DNA of 47,071 nucleotides, taken from the NCBI GenBank assembly GCA_009026175.1, contig WBTZ01000020.1:1-47071 (forward strand), written 5' to 3'. The position numbers and the translations under genes were made by a program. Position 1 is the first letter of the stretch; every line of letters starts with the position of its first letter. The DNA is from Zoogloea sp. (GTDB lineage: Bacteria; Pseudomonadota; Gammaproteobacteria; Burkholderiales; Rhodocyclaceae). Under the pieces are notes generated by a model. It saw nothing but the letters and a program-made list of their open reading frames with translations. It was not told where the DNA came from and did no database searches. Of this stretch, positions 30,669-40,739 are shown one piece after another.

Positions 30669-31247
30669 TCAAGCCTGGCCGGGGTTACCGACGATGGCAT
30701 CCGTCCCGGCCTCACCGGCGAGGTGGGACAGGGACGCGATCTCGTCGACGGACAGCACCTTGGCCACATCCAGGATGATCACGAACTTGCCATTCACCTT
30801 GCCCATGCCCTTGATGAAATCGGCCCGGATGCGCGCCCCGAAGGCCGGCGGCGGCTCGATCTCCGAGGCCGGGATCTCGAGCACCTCGGACACCGAATCC
30901 ACCACCACGCCGATGTCCTGGCGCTCCTCGCCTTCGGCCAGCTCGATGATCACGATGCAGGTGCGACGCGACACTTCGGAACGTTTCCCGCCAAAGCGGC
31001 TGGCCAGGTCGATGACCGGCACCACCGCGCCGCGCAGGTTGATCACCCCGCGGATGAAGGGCGGCACCATGGGGATCTCGGTAACGGAGCCGTACTCGAT
31101 GATTTCCTTGATGTTGAGAATGCCCACGGCAAACATCTCGCCGCCGAGCTGGAAGGTGAGGTACTGGGCAGGGCTGGCCTCGACCGCCACCGGCGCCTTG
31201 GCGGCACCAGTGGCGGGCAGGCCCGCCGGGGTGGATGAGATGCTCAT
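30669..31247 (-). CDS. cheW: Chemotaxis coupling protein CheW
   Basis: A 192-residue adaptor that links CheA to receptors. Its two-lobed SH3-like fold shows YLTFQLGGEMFAVGILNIKE, IPMVPPFIRGVINLRG (the receptor/CheA-binding loop) and VIDLASRFG, and ends FVIILDVAKVLSVDE. A 25-residue Ala/Pro-rich N-terminal extension precedes the fold. The start has a strong Shine-Dalgarno, AAAGGAG, seven bases before the ATG. It lies 20 bases after the poly-HAMP receptor. Confidence 0.96.
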   Translation of the reverse strand: MSISSTPAGLPATGAAKAPVAVEASPAQYLTFQLGGEMFAVGILNIKEIIEYGSVTEIPMVPPFIRGVINLRGAVVPVIDLASRFGGKRSEVSRRTCIVIIELAEGEERQDIGVVVDSVSEVLEIPASEIEPPPAFGARIRADFIKGMGKVNGKFVIILDVAKVLSVDEIASLSHLAGEAGTDAIVGNPGQA

Positions 31248-31267
31248 GGCCGGACTCCTTTCACCCC

Positions 31268-34200
31268 TCAGAACTTCTCGAAGTCACTCTCGTTGAAGGC
31301 AAAGCCCGCCACCCGGGCCGCCGCCTTGGGCTTCGCCGCAGGGCGCGCGCCGGCCATCGACGGCGCATGGGCGAGGCCACGGCCCATGTTGCGTTCGTCA
31401 ATGGTGAAGAACTGCATCAGCTGCTGCAGCTGTTCGGCCTGGCCGCCCAGCTCCTCGGCGGTGGCCGCCAGCTCCTCGGAGGCCGAGGCATTCTGCTGGG
31501 TAGCCTGGTTGAGCTGGTTCATCGCGTTGTTGATCTGCGCCACGCCGGACGACTGCTCCTGGGAGGCCGAGGCAATTTCCTGGACCAGGTCGGAGGTCTT
31601 GCGGATCGACGGCACGATCTCGTCGAGCAGGTGCCCGGCCCGCTCGGCCAGCCCCACCGAATCGCCGGCCAGGCCGCCGATCTCCTGGGCCGCCACCTGG
31701 CTGCGTTCGGCCAGCTTGCGCACTTCCGCCGCCACCACCGCGAAGCCCTTGCCGTGCTCGCCGGCGCGAGCCGCCTCGATGGCCGCGTTGAGGGCCAGCA
31801 GGTTGGTCTGGTAGGCGATGTCGTCGATGATGCCGATCTTCTGGGCGATCTTCTTCATCGCATCCACGGTGTTCTTCACCGCATCGCCGCCCTCGGTGGC
31901 TTCCACCGCCGCCTTGGAGGCCATGTTGTCGGTGACCTTGGCGTTCTCGGCGTTCTGGTTGATGGAGGCCGACATCTGCTCCACCGACGCGGAAGACTCT
32001 TCCACGCTGGCGGCCTGCTCGGACGAGGACTGGGACAGGCTCTGGGCCGTCGCGGAGACCTGGCCGGAGGCGTTGGTCAGCGCGTCGGCTGCGGTGCGCA
32101 CCTGGGTGATGGTGTCGGAGAGCTTGGACACGGTGTTGTTCACCGCTTCCTTGAGGGCCTTGAAATCGCCCTGGTAGTCATTGGTGATGTTCTGGGTCAG
32201 GTCGCCCTGCTCGATGGCGCTCATGATGCGGCGCACTTCGTTGATCGGGCCGACGATGGCATCCAGGGTGCCATTCACACCATCCACGATCTTGCGGAAG
32301 TCACCCTGGTGCTGGCTGCCATCGGCACGGGTTTCCAGACGGCCGGCGATGGCCGCCGCGGACAGGGTGTTGGCGTCGGACACCAGCTTGTTCACCGCAT
32401 CGATGCAGGTGTTCAGGTTGTTCTTGATGATGTTGTAGTCGCCGCTGTACGGATCGGTGATCTTGGCCGGGATGTCCCCCTTGGAGATCCGGTCGACATA
32501 TTCGGCCGTCACGTTGAGCGGATTGACGATGTTGGTGATGGTGTCATTCACGCCCTTGACCAGCTGGTTCCAGCCGCCCACGAAGAGCTCGGCGTTGGCG
32601 CGCTTCTTCAGCTCGCCATCGGCCGCGGCCTTGATGATGATGTCGGTCTGCGCCAGCAGGTCGCTCATCATCTTGACCACGTTGTTCAGGTTGTTCTTGA
32701 TGATGTTGTAATCACCCTTGTATTCGGCGGTGATCAGCGGCGGGATGACGCCCTTGGCCACCTTGTCCACGTAGTCGGCGGTGACGTTGAGCGGTTCGAC
32801 GATGTTGGTGATCGTGTCGTTCACGCCCTTGACCAGCTGGTTCCAGCCACCCACGAAGAGCTCGGCGTTGGCGCGCTTCTTCAGCTCGCCATCGGCCGCA
32901 GCCTTGATGATGATGTCGGTCTGTGCCAGCAGGTCACCCATCATCTTGACCACGTTGTTCAGGTTGTTCTTGATGATGTTGTAATCACCCTTGTATTCGG
33001 CGGTGATCAGCGGCGGGATGACGCCCTTGGAGACCTTGTCCACATAGTCGGCGGTGACGTTGAGCGGCTCGACGATGTTGGTGATGGTGTCGTTCACACC
33101 CTTGACCAGCTGGTTCCAGCCACCGACGAAGAGGTCTGCGTTGGCACGCTTCTTCAGTTCGCCATCGGCGGCCGCCTTGATGATGATGTCGGTCTGCGCC
33201 AGCAGGTCACCCATCATCTTGACCACATTGTTCAGGTTGTTCTTGATGACGTTGAAGTCGCCGTTGTAGTTGTCGGTGATGGCCGGCGGGATGACGCCCT
33301 TGGAGATCTGGTCCACATAGCTGGCGGTAACGTTCAGGGGCCCGATCACCGCATCCAGGGTGTCGTTCACCCCTTCCACGATCTTGCGGAAATCGCCCTG
33401 GTGCTTGCTGGCATCGGCGCGGGTCGCCAGACGGCCTTCCACCGCGGCCTTGGACAACAGCGTGGCATCCGAAGCCATGGCCTGGACCGACTGCTGGATG
33501 GCCCCCACCGCCAGCACCACCTGCCCCACCTCGTCGCGGGCCTGGCTGGTCAGGGTGAAGTTGAAATCGCCGGTCGCCATCTTCTTGGCGGCGTCCACCA
33601 CCCGGTTGATCGGCAGGGTGATGCTGCGGGTCAGCCACCAGGCAAACAGGACCGCAATCACGAAGGCAATGCTGGACAAGGTGATGACCAGGGTCTTGGA
33701 CGAACTGGCCAGTTCAACCGCATGCATGCCGCCCTTCTTCGCCGCCTCGACCTGGAAATCGGAAAAGGCCTTCAACGAGTCGATGTAGGCATTGTTGACC
33801 GCCCGGTATTCCTCGAAGAGATAGGCCGTGGCCTTCTCTGCATTGAACTGGGGAGAGGAGCTGTTGGCCAGGACCAGCAGCTTGTCGGTCGCCTCGGTGA
33901 ACCGGGCGCGTGCCTCGACCGCCTTGCCGAGCAGGGCCTTGCCCTTCTCGGTGTTCACCATGGGCTGGAGCTTCTCGTAGATCTCGGAGTTCCGCGCGCG
34001 CGCCTTGGCGATCACATCGAGCTGTTCCTTCTCCAGCTTCTTGTCGGTGGTCATGATCATGTTGCGGGCCGCCCGGCCAACGATGTGGGTGTTCTCGACC
34101 AGCTCATTGCTGAGGAGGATCTTGGGCAGGCGTCCTTCGACGATATCGTCGATGCCCGTATCCAGCTCGGCGATGCGGGTGATCGAAAGCACCGAGATGA

Positions 34201-34270
34201 TGGCGAGCATCAGCAGCACGAAGGCAAAGCCCAGGCCCAGGCGTACACCGATCTTCAGATTGTTGAACAT
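31268..34270 (-). CDS. Chemoreceptor with tandem poly-HAMP array
   Basis: A 1000-residue methyl-accepting chemotaxis protein. TM1 (about 8-30), a four-helix-type periplasmic sensor (31-192) and TM2 (193-213) are followed by a HAMP (about 211-265). Then comes a long array with a 91-residue period, units starting GVNDT/GVNGT at 300, 391, 482, 573 and 664, each resembling a HAMP pair. The signalling domain (about 720-960) contains the hairpin [20 protein letters not shown] and [21 protein letters not shown]. An Ala/Pro-rich linker leads to the C-terminal pentapeptide DFEKF, which fits the CheR-docking consensus x-aromatic-x-x-aromatic. The usual receptor is about 550 residues; the excess is the array. 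The gene lies 27 bases after cheA and 20 before cheW. The ligand is unknown. Confidence 0.94.
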   Translation of the reverse strand: MFNNLKIGVRLGLGFAFVLLMLAIISVLSITRIAELDTGIDDIVEGRLPKILLSNELVENTHIVGRAARNMIMTTDKKLEKEQLDVIAKARARNSEIYEKLQPMVNTEKGKALLGKAVEARARFTEATDKLLVLANSSSPQFNAEKATAYLFEEYRAVNNAYIDSLKAFSDFQVEAAKKGGMHAVELASSSKTLVITLSSIAFVIAVLFAWWLTRSITLPINRVVDAAKKMATGDFNFTLTSQARDEVGQVVLAVGAIQQSVQAMASDATLLSKAAVEGRLATRADASKHQGDFRKIVEGVNDTLDAVIGPLNVTASYVDQISKGVIPPAITDNYNGDFNVIKNNLNNVVKMMGDLLAQTDIIIKAAADGELKKRANADLFVGGWNQLVKGVNDTITNIVEPLNVTADYVDKVSKGVIPPLITAEYKGDYNIIKNNLNNVVKMMGDLLAQTDIIIKAAADGELKKRANAELFVGGWNQLVKGVNDTITNIVEPLNVTADYVDKVAKGVIPPLITAEYKGDYNIIKNNLNNVVKMMSDLLAQTDIIIKAAADGELKKRANAELFVGGWNQLVKGVNDTITNIVNPLNVTAEYVDRISKGDIPAKITDPYSGDYNIIKNNLNTCIDAVNKLVSDANTLSAAAIAGRLETRADGSQHQGDFRKIVDGVNGTLDAIVGPINEVRRIMSAIEQGDLTQNITNDYQGDFKALKEAVNNTVSKLSDTITQVRTAADALTNASGQVSATAQSLSQSSSEQAASVEESSASVEQMSASINQNAENAKVTDNMASKAAVEATEGGDAVKNTVDAMKKIAQKIGIIDDIAYQTNLLALNAAIEAARAGEHGKGFAVVAAEVRKLAERSQVAAQEIGGLAGDSVGLAERAGHLLDEIVPSIRKTSDLVQEIASASQEQSSGVAQINNAMNQLNQATQQNASASEELAATAEELGGQAEQLQQLMQFFTIDERNMGRGLAHAPSMAGARPAAKPKAAARVAGFAFNESDFEKF
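32282..33373 (-). repeat. Four tandem 273-bp repeats encoding HAMP-like units
   Basis: Units at 33101-33373, 32828-33100, 32555-32827 and 32282-32554 each encode 91 residues. The units at 32555-32827 and 32828-33100 differ at only about 11 of 273 bases (about 96% identity). The first half of the fourth and second half of the first are also very similar; the outer halves diverge (for example [20 protein letters not shown] against [20 protein letters not shown]). The high DNA identity implies recent duplication or ongoing homogenisation within the gene. Confidence 0.92.
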
Positions 34271-34297
34271 GATTGATCTCCGGGTAATGCAGAAAGG

Positions 34298-36472
34298 TCA
34301 GGCGCTACGTTGCTCGGGACGGGCCAGCAGACGCTGCTCGGCCTGCCCCGAAATCTTGATGAGGGCGGAAATGTCGAGGATCAGGGCCACTTCGCCGCTA
34401 CCCAGGATGGTCGAGCCACCGATGCCCTGCAGGTGGCGGAAGATGGCCCCGAGGGGCTTGATCACCGCCTGCAGCTCACCGGCCAGGCGGTCCACCACGA
34501 TGCCGGCGCGCTGGCCGGCGTACTGCACGACCACCACGCTCTCGCGGGTCGGCCGCTCGCCGGGCAGGTTGAAGCTCTCCCGCAGGCACACCGCCGGCAG
34601 GACCTGGCCACGCAGGTTGAAATAATTGCGGTCGTGCTCCGACACCGGCCGCTCGATGCACTCCACCACGGCGTCCAGGGGAATCACGTAGGAGCGGTTG
34701 GCCGACACGACCAGGAAGCCGTCGATGATGGCCAGCGTCAGGGGCAGGCGCAGGGTCAGGCGGGTGCCCCTGCCGGGCTGGCTGTCCACGTTGATGGTGC
34801 CGCGCAGGGCCTGCAGGTTCCGGCGCACCACGTCCATGCCCACCCCGCGGCCGGACAGGTTGGTCACCTGCTCGGCGGTGGACAGGCCCGGCGCAAAGAT
34901 CAGGTCATAAACCTCACGGTCCGACAGGTGAGCTTCGGCATCCACCAGGCCGCGTTCAATGGCCTTGGCGAGAATCTTGTCGCGGTTCAGCCCGGCGCCA
35001 TCGTCGGTCACCTCGATGACGATGTTGCCGGCATCGTGGAAGGCATTGAGGGACAGGCTGCCCCGCGGATTCTTGCCGGCGGCCTCGCGCACCGCCGGCG
35101 CCTCGATGCCGTGGTCCAGGGAATTGCGCACCAGGTGCATCAGGGGGTCGCCGATCTTCTCGACGATGGACTTGTCCAGCTCGGTCTCGCCGCCGGAGAT
35201 CAGCAGCTCCACGTCCTTGCCCAGGTCCTTGCAGGCATCCCGCACCAGGCGCTGGAAGCGGTTGAAGGTCTCGCCGATCTGCACCGTGCGCAGCTGCAGG
35301 GAGGCGTCGCGGATCTCTTCGACCAGGCGGGTCAGCAGCGACGCGGACTCGATCAGCTCACCATCGCGCCGGCTGTGGGAGAGCAGGCTGGTAGCCGCAC
35401 CGGCGATGACCAGCTCGCCCACCAGGTTGATCAGGTGATCGAGCTTGTCCGCCGGCACGCGGATCAGCTTGGCGTCGTGGGCCTTCTTTTCGCTGACCTG
35501 GGTCTGCTTGGCCACGGCCGCCGCGACCAGTTCGGGCTGCACCACCTGCTGGGCCACCAGGATCTCGCCGATCTGCTTGGCCTCCTGGGCCGCCTCGCCG
35601 GAGGCCGGCCCCGACTGGGTACGCAGCCCCTCGGCCAGCTCATCGGCGGTCAGGGCGCCCACCCGCACCAGAATCTCGCCCAGGCGCAGGCTGTCCTCGG
35701 GCAGGCTCTCGATCAGCTCCAGGTAGTCGCCCACCTTGCTGTTGGGCGGCAGGATGGCGAGCCGGCATTCGTCCCGGACGAAGGCAAAGACGTCCTCGAT
35801 GGTCTGCTTGTCGGCTGCCGACTCGAGGGCGATCTCGAAGCCCAGGTAGCACAGCTCCGGGTCCATCACATCGGCGGCCGGCATGGTGTCGGCCAGGGTC
35901 TCCAGGTGACGGATGTTGCCCACCGTCTCGAGGAAGCGCAGGAAGTTCTCCGGGTCCATGCCCTGGCGCAGCACATCCGGCCCGAAGCGCACGGAGAGGT
36001 GCCAGCAGTTGTGCCCGGCCTGGGGCGACGGAATGCGCTGCACGTCCGGCTCCACGATCCGCGGGCTGCCCGCCGTGTGCTGGCCGGCAGGGCCGTAGGC
36101 ATTCAGCCGTTCGAGCAGGCGGGCCGAATCCTCGGCGATCTGTGCTTCAGCCTTGTCGGCCGCCCCGGCCTCGGCGGCCACCAGCACACGCAGTTGGTCG
36201 GTGCAGGCCAGCATCAGCGCCGCCAGCTCGGTGGTGACCTCGATCTCGTGGTTGCGCAGACGGTCGAGCACGTTCTCGACCACGTGGGCGAAAGCTTCCA
36301 CGGCGGCGGCCTCCACCATGCCGGCAGCGCCCTTGATGGTGTGGGCGGCACGGAAGATGCCGTTCAGCGTGGTTTCGTCGTCGGGCCGGTTCTCCAGCTC
36401 CAGCAACAGGGCTTCCAGGGCGTCGAGCTGCTCGCCGCTTTCCTGCACGAAGACTTGCTTGAGTTCGTCCAT
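34298..36472 (-). CDS. cheA: Chemotaxis histidine kinase CheA with GspE_N-like motifs
   Basis: A 724-residue CheA. The N-terminal HPt domain carries phospho-acceptor His44 (RAAHTIKGAAGM). A P2-like region (about 155-250) is followed by two motifs that resemble the GspE_N/MshEN pattern R-L-G-x-x-L-V-x-x-G-x-L-T: one at 263-286 (RLGEILVRVGALTADEL) and a weaker one at 300-323 (QIGEILVAQQVVQPELV). Then come dimerisation (about 335-400), HATPase (N-box HLVRNSLDHGIE, G1 VTDDGAGLN, G2 GRGVGMDVV) and the C-terminal CheW-like domain (from about 575; YVIPLDAVVECIE). It phosphorylates CheY and CheB. The ATG at 36472 lies 13 bases after the STAS gene. Motif assignment in the middle is by eye. Confidence 0.95.
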   Translation of the reverse strand: MDELKQVFVQESGEQLDALEALLLELENRPDDETTLNGIFRAAHTIKGAAGMVEAAAVEAFAHVVENVLDRLRNHEIEVTTELAALMLACTDQLRVLVAAEAGAADKAEAQIAEDSARLLERLNAYGPAGQHTAGSPRIVEPDVQRIPSPQAGHNCWHLSVRFGPDVLRQGMDPENFLRFLETVGNIRHLETLADTMPAADVMDPELCYLGFEIALESAADKQTIEDVFAFVRDECRLAILPPNSKVGDYLELIESLPEDSLRLGEILVRVGALTADELAEGLRTQSGPASGEAAQEAKQIGEILVAQQVVQPELVAAAVAKQTQVSEKKAHDAKLIRVPADKLDHLINLVGELVIAGAATSLLSHSRRDGELIESASLLTRLVEEIRDASLQLRTVQIGETFNRFQRLVRDACKDLGKDVELLISGGETELDKSIVEKIGDPLMHLVRNSLDHGIEAPAVREAAGKNPRGSLSLNAFHDAGNIVIEVTDDGAGLNRDKILAKAIERGLVDAEAHLSDREVYDLIFAPGLSTAEQVTNLSGRGVGMDVVRRNLQALRGTINVDSQPGRGTRLTLRLPLTLAIIDGFLVVSANRSYVIPLDAVVECIERPVSEHDRNYFNLRGQVLPAVCLRESFNLPGERPTRESVVVVQYAGQRAGIVVDRLAGELQAVIKPLGAIFRHLQGIGGSTILGSGEVALILDISALIKISGQAEQRLLARPEQRSA

Positions 36473-36485
36473 GATGGTTCTGCCG

Positions 36486-36779
36486 CTATTGCGCGGCGAC
36501 GACGAGAGGATCGCCGAACCAGGCGGCGAGGTTGTAGAACTCGATCAGGGATTGCACCGCCGGGCTGTGGGCCACGATGGCCAGGGTCTTGCCGGCCGCA
36601 CTGGCTTCGCGCTTGGCCAGCATCAGCAGCTGGCAACCCGCCGAGTCCATGCGTTCGACGCCGGACAGGTCGAGCTCGATGCGCTCCCCCTCAGCCACCG
36701 CGTCGAGCAGGGCCGGCTTCAGCTCTGCAACACGGTAGATCGTGAGATCCTCGTGAAAGGCCTTGCGGATCACATTCAT
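36486..36779 (-). CDS. STAS-domain protein
   Basis: A 97-residue single-domain STAS protein of anti-sigma-factor-antagonist type. The family phospho-site loop is present as ERMDSAGCQLL with Ser46, preceded by the beta-strand IELDLSGV. The ATG at 36779 follows GGAG by six bases; a start at 36791 is possible. STAS proteins of this kind switch partners when phosphorylated by a Ser kinase or modulated by a partner. No Ser kinase or PP2C phosphatase is in the window, so it may instead regulate CheA or the neighbouring receptor. Confidence 0.88.
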   Translation of the reverse strand: MNVIRKAFHEDLTIYRVAELKPALLDAVAEGERIELDLSGVERMDSAGCQLLMLAKREASAAGKTLAIVAHSPAVQSLIEFYNLAAWFGDPLVVAAQ

Positions 36780-36808
36780 GCTTCTCTCCATCTGGAGCCC
36801 GGGCCGGC

Positions 36809-38086
36809 TCAGAACAACTCGACCGGCGGACCATCACCCGCACCGCTGGAGACGGCCGGCGCAGCACGGCCACTACGGCGCGCATGCTCGTCGCGCTCCC
36901 GCTGCATCACATAGCTCTCGAACAGGCGGTCGATCTGCTCGGTCATGGCCGGGATGTCACTCACCGCCCCCTGACCGGACAGGCAGGCCGACAGCTTCAG
37001 CACGTGCTCGTCGAGACGCTCCAGCGCCTCGATCACATGTCCCACCTGCTGCCGCGTCACATCCTGGAACTGCACGCTGGCCATGGTCTCCATGAACATG
37101 GCGCCGAGGTGACCGCTGGACTCGCGGATCACGGAGAGCATCTTTCCTTCATGGGTGAGCAGCTCGTTGTAGTTCTGGCTGACCTCGCCGAACTGGACCA
37201 CCACGGTCCGCAGGGCGTCTTCCTCGGCGTTGGAAATGGTCTGATCCAGCTGCGCCCGGAACTTCGACTCGATGGTATTCACCACCCGGTCGATCCCTTC
37301 GTTGATCTTCAGCACCGCCTGGTCGGTCTGCCCCGCCAGCTTGCGCACCTCGTCGGCCACCACCGCAAAGCCGCGCCCCGCCTCGCCCGCGCGGGCCGCC
37401 TCGATAGCCGCATTGAGGGCCAGCAGGTTGGTCTGGCCGGAGATATCCCGGACGAGATTGACGAACTGGGCCAGCGACTTGGCCTCGTTGAGGGCCGACA
37501 TCACATGCTCCTGCTCCTCGCTCACGTTCTCGAGGCGCGAATGGATGTAGCTCTGCAGGGCCTGGAGGGTTTCCTGGTTGCGGGCCGCCCGGCTGTTGGC
37601 CTCGTCGACGATATGGGACGATTCGTCGGAGAAATGCTGGACCACCTCGTCGAGCCGCTGCACCACGGCGTCCACCGCCTGCAGTCGCTCGACCATGCCC
37701 AGGGCTGCCGCCTCGGTCTGTTCAGTCACCGCGTTCAACTGGCCGACCAGGATGCTGTTGAGGTGAGGCACCTGATCGAGGGACTTTCCGACCTCCGCCG
37801 CCACCACCTGGTGCTGCCCGATGACCTCGCGCTCCTGGATCAGGGCACGCTCGACCCCATAAATGGCGTCGTGATAGCGCGCGATGGACAGGGCATGATG
37901 AACGACGAAGGCCAGGGTCACCGCCAGCGAAGCCCCAAGAGCATCTCCCATGGAATGGCTGAAACCCAGCCCTTCGAGAAGCTCGTGGTAAAGCGTATCG
38001 CCAAGATAGACGGCGGCGAACACCCCGGCCGCCGTCACGACGGACAGCAGGGCTATACGCTGCCAGGACTTGCTGCTCTCGCCCAT
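36809..38086 (-). CDS. Short chemoreceptor with CheZ-like motif and VELF C-terminus
   Basis: A 425-residue receptor-like protein with two N-terminal membrane segments (about 10-30 and 48-68), only a short loop between them, and no HAMP. The receptor hairpin is clear at 205-255 ([20 protein letters not shown] then [16 protein letters not shown]). Downstream, residues 331-346 ([16 protein letters not shown]) match the active-site pattern of the CheY phosphatase CheZ, in which Asp and Gln four residues apart act (D...Q in DFQDLTGQ); here these would be Asp342 and Gln346. The C-terminus is GDGPPVELF, sharing VELF with the second CheD. The ATG at 38086 is chosen over a TTG at 38095. It lies directly after cheY, 10 bases from the cheY stop. 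The phosphatase role is a hypothesis from the motif. Confidence 0.85.
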   Translation of the reverse strand: MGESSKSWQRIALLSVVTAAGVFAAVYLGDTLYHELLEGLGFSHSMGDALGASLAVTLAFVVHHALSIARYHDAIYGVERALIQEREVIGQHQVVAAEVGKSLDQVPHLNSILVGQLNAVTEQTEAAALGMVERLQAVDAVVQRLDEVVQHFSDESSHIVDEANSRAARNQETLQALQSYIHSRLENVSEEQEHVMSALNEAKSLAQFVNLVRDISGQTNLLALNAAIEAARAGEAGRGFAVVADEVRKLAGQTDQAVLKINEGIDRVVNTIESKFRAQLDQTISNAEEDALRTVVVQFGEVSQNYNELLTHEGKMLSVIRESSGHLGAMFMETMASVQFQDVTRQQVGHVIEALERLDEHVLKLSACLSGQGAVSDIPAMTEQIDRLFESYVMQRERDEHARRSGRAAPAVSSGAGDGPPVELF

Positions 38087-38096
38087 GCCCGCCAAC

Positions 38097-38462
38097 TCAG
38101 CGCAGGACCAGCTTGATCGTGTTGAGCAGCGTATCCGCCGTGGCGGGCTTGACGATCCAGCCCGAGGCGCCGGCAGCCTTCGCCTCGGCGCGCTTCGCCT
38201 GCTGCGACTCGGTGGTGAGGAACAGGATGGGCATGAAGCGCAGCTCGGCCTTCTGCCGCACGACCTTGATGAACTCGATCCCGTTCATGCCCGGCATGTT
38301 GAGATCGGTGATCAGCAGATCGGGCCTGGTCCCGCCTGCCAGCTTCTTCTGGCCGTCCTCGGCACTGTTCGCGGTAACGACCTGAAATCCAGCCTTGGTA
38401 AGAATTCCCGAAATGGACAGCAGAACCGTGGCGGAATCATCCACCAGCATAATTGTTTTCAC
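38097..38462 (-). CDS. cheY: CheY-type response regulator
   Basis: A 121-residue single receiver domain with Asp8/Asp9 (LVDDSA), phospho-site Asp53 ([12 protein letters not shown]), Thr83/Thr84 and Lys105 (GWIVKPAT). The position of the switch Tyr is Trp102. It has no output domain, so it acts by binding a target, classically the flagellar motor; with no flagellar genes here the target is open. The start is a GTG at 38462, fixed by GGGAG at 38470-38474. It is the first gene of the che operon. Confidence 0.95.
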   Translation of the reverse strand: MKTIMLVDDSATVLLSISGILTKAGFQVVTANSAEDGQKKLAGGTRPDLLITDLNMPGMNGIEFIKVVRQKAELRFMPILFLTTESQQAKRAEAKAAGASGWIVKPATADTLLNTIKLVLR

Positions 38463-38834
38463 GTAAATACTCCCTGCCGGGGGCCTGTCTTGGACATCCC
38501 CGGGACAATGCTCTGGAACCGAATGAAATGGGCGCCAGGAGCCGATCCTGGCCTCGTCCGGCACCCCTTCTGTTGCAAGGCTCTACGGACACCAAATACC
38601 AAACTTAAGCAAAATCGTAAAAGAATGTTCCGCACCACGGGAAGAAATATCAATTTTCCATCAGGCCATCCCGGTACCAATACTCCGGGACACCCCCTCC
38701 AGAGACCCCAAACGGAACATAAGCCGTTGTAAATCCGCCTGTTTTCCGCCTTCCAGAGCAAGCCGGCCCTGTATTTTTGCAGCGCAAGGTCGTATCATTC
38801 GGCTCCCCCGACCCCGCTTCTCCCGGTTCATCCC
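38463..38834. other. Divergent promoter region: che operon / mnmG
   Basis: 372 bases without a gene. The stretch 38585-38660 is A/T-rich and probably holds the che-operon promoter. A loose TTTACG with 17 bases to TATTTG can be read on the minus strand, but I would not rely on it. No FliA-type (TAAA-N15-GCCGATAA) or sigma-54 site is convincing, and no DnaA boxes are seen. Confidence 0.5.
38470..38474 (-). promoter_or_regulatory. Shine-Dalgarno fixing the GTG start of cheY
   Basis: GGGAG on the minus strand lies seven bases before the GTG at 38462. It decides for this start over the upstream frame extension and over the internal ATG four codons later. Confidence 0.8.
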
Positions 38835-40739
38835 ATGCTTCATCCCACCCGATTCGACGTCATTGTTGTCGGCGGCGGCCATGCCGGTACCGAAGCCGCT
38901 CTCGCGGCCGCCCGGGCCGGCTGCGCAACCCTGCTGCTCACCCACAACATCGAGACCCTCGGCCAGATGAGCTGCAACCCGTCCATCGGCGGAATCGGCA
39001 AGGGCCACCTGGTCAAGGAAGTGGATGCCCTCGGCGGCGCCATGGCTGCGGCCACCGACGAGAGCGGCATCCAGTTCCGCATCCTCAACGCCAGCAAGGG
39101 CCCGGCCGTGCGCGCCACCCGGGCCCAGGCCGACCGGGTGCTGTACAAGGCGGCCATCCGCAGGCGCCTCGAGAACCAGCCTAACCTGTCCCTGTTTCAA
39201 CAGGCCGTGGACGACATCACCGTGGTCGGCGACCGGGTCACCGGGGTGGTCACCCAGATCGGCCTGCGCTTCGAGGCGCCCACCGTGGTGCTGACCGCCG
39301 GCACCTTCCTCAATGGCCTGATCCACGTGGGCCTGCAGCACTACTCTGCCGGCCGTGCCGGTGACCCGCCGGCGATCAGCCTGGGCGAGCGCCTCAAGGA
39401 ACTCGCCCTGCCCCAGGGTCGCCTCAAGACCGGCACGCCACCGCGCCTGGACGCCCGGAGCATCGATTTCTCGGTCATGGAAGTGCAGCCCGGCGACGAC
39501 CCGGTGCCGGTCTTCAGCTTCCTCGGGCAGGCCAGCCAGCACCCGCGCCAGCTGCCCTGCTGGATCACCAGCACCAACAGCCGCACCCACGACATCATCC
39601 GTGCCAACCTCGACCGCTCGCCGATGTACTCCGGCGTGATCGAGGGGGTCGGCCCGCGCTACTGCCCGAGCATCGAGGACAAGATCCACCGCTTCGCGGA
39701 CAAGGACAGCCACCACGTCTTCCTGGAGCCCGAAGGCCTCGACACCCACGAGATCTACCCCAACGGGATCTCCACCAGCCTGCCCTTCGACGTCCAGCTG
39801 GACATCGTGCGCTCCATCAAGGGCCTGGAAGACTGCCACATCCTGCGCCCCGGCTACGCCATCGAGTACGACTACTTCGACCCGCGCAACCTCAAGTCCA
39901 GCCTCGAGACCAAGTCCATCGGCGGGCTCTTCTTCGCCGGCCAGATCAACGGCACCACCGGCTATGAGGAAGCCGCCGCCCAGGGCTTGCTGGCCGGCCT
40001 CAACGCCGCCTTGCAGGTCAAGGGCCAGGAGGCCTGGTGCCCGCGCCGGGACGAAGCCTACCTGGGCGTGCTGGCCGACGACCTGATCACCCGCGGCGTC
40101 ACCGAACCCTACCGCATGTTCACCTCCCGCGCCGAGTTCCGCCTGAGCCTGCGGGAGGACAACGCCGACCTTCGCCTGACCGAAACCGGCCGCCGCCTGG
40201 GCCTGGTGGACGACATCCGCTGGGCCGCCTTCTGCGCCAAACGTGAAGCCATCGACCGCGAAACGGCACGCCTGCGCGCCACCTGGGCCACCCCCGTCAA
40301 GGTGCCGGCCGAGGCCGCCGAGGCCGTGCTCGGCAAGTCCATCGAGCGGGAATATTCCTTCTTCGACCTGCTGCGCCGCCCCGGCGTGAGCTACGCCGCG
40401 CTGATGACCCTGCCCTGCGCACCGGAAGCCCCCGAGACCGATCCGCAGGTGGTCGAGCAGCTCGAGATCGCGGCCAAGTACCAGGGCTACATCGACCGCC
40501 AGCTGGACGAGGTCGCCCGCCAGGCCGACGCCGAGGCCACCCGCCTGCCCGCCGACCTGGACTACGCCACCGTGCGCGGCCTGTCCAAGGAAGTCCAGGG
40601 CCGCCTCAACCAGCACAAACCCGAGACCATCGGCCAGGCCAGCCGCATCCAGGGCATCACCCCGGCGGCAATCAGCCTGCTGCTGGTGTGGCTCAAGCGC
40701 AGCGAGCTGGCCCGCGGCCGGGAGCAGAAATCGGCATGA
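38835..40739 (+). CDS. mnmG: tRNA uridine-5-carboxymethylaminomethyl synthesis enzyme MnmG (GidA)
   Basis: A 634-residue FAD enzyme that with MnmE makes the 5-carboxymethylaminomethyl modification of wobble uridine in tRNA. The N-terminal FAD fold [19 protein letters not shown] is followed by [42 protein letters not shown] and [15 protein letters not shown], all family signatures. Length is standard. The stop overlaps the rsmG start by 4 bases (ATGA), so the two are coupled. Confidence 0.98.
   Translation: MLHPTRFDVIVVGGGHAGTEAALAAARAGCATLLLTHNIETLGQMSCNPSIGGIGKGHLVKEVDALGGAMAAATDESGIQFRILNASKGPAVRATRAQADRVLYKAAIRRRLENQPNLSLFQQAVDDITVVGDRVTGVVTQIGLRFEAPTVVLTAGTFLNGLIHVGLQHYSAGRAGDPPAISLGERLKELALPQGRLKTGTPPRLDARSIDFSVMEVQPGDDPVPVFSFLGQASQHPRQLPCWITSTNSRTHDIIRANLDRSPMYSGVIEGVGPRYCPSIEDKIHRFADKDSHHVFLEPEGLDTHEIYPNGISTSLPFDVQLDIVRSIKGLEDCHILRPGYAIEYDYFDPRNLKSSLETKSIGGLFFAGQINGTTGYEEAAAQGLLAGLNAALQVKGQEAWCPRRDEAYLGVLADDLITRGVTEPYRMFTSRAEFRLSLREDNADLRLTETGRRLGLVDDIRWAAFCAKREAIDRETARLRATWATPVKVPAEAAEAVLGKSIEREYSFFDLLRRPGVSYAALMTLPCAPEAPETDPQVVEQLEIAAKYQGYIDRQLDEVARQADAEATRLPADLDYATVRGLSKEVQGRLNQHKPETIGQASRIQGITPAAISLLLVWLKRSELARGREQKSA

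Noticed and set aside
32282-33373. CRISPR-like array
   Set aside because: The 273-bp period is in frame inside a receptor gene, with no spacers and no cas genes.
31235-34276. Plus-strand open frame of about 1013 codons antisense to the poly-HAMP receptor
   Set aside because: Same codon-bias effect; the apparent repeats in its product are only the complement of the HAMP repeats.
38463-38834. Replication origin next to mnmG-rsmG-parAB
   Set aside because: No TTATCCACA-type DnaA boxes or dnaA/dnaN/rpmH are present; in many betaproteobacteria this gene group is not at oriC.
38661-40616. Minus-strand open frame of about 650 codons over mnmG
   Set aside because: Shadow of mnmG, which has full family signatures; the antisense product has none.
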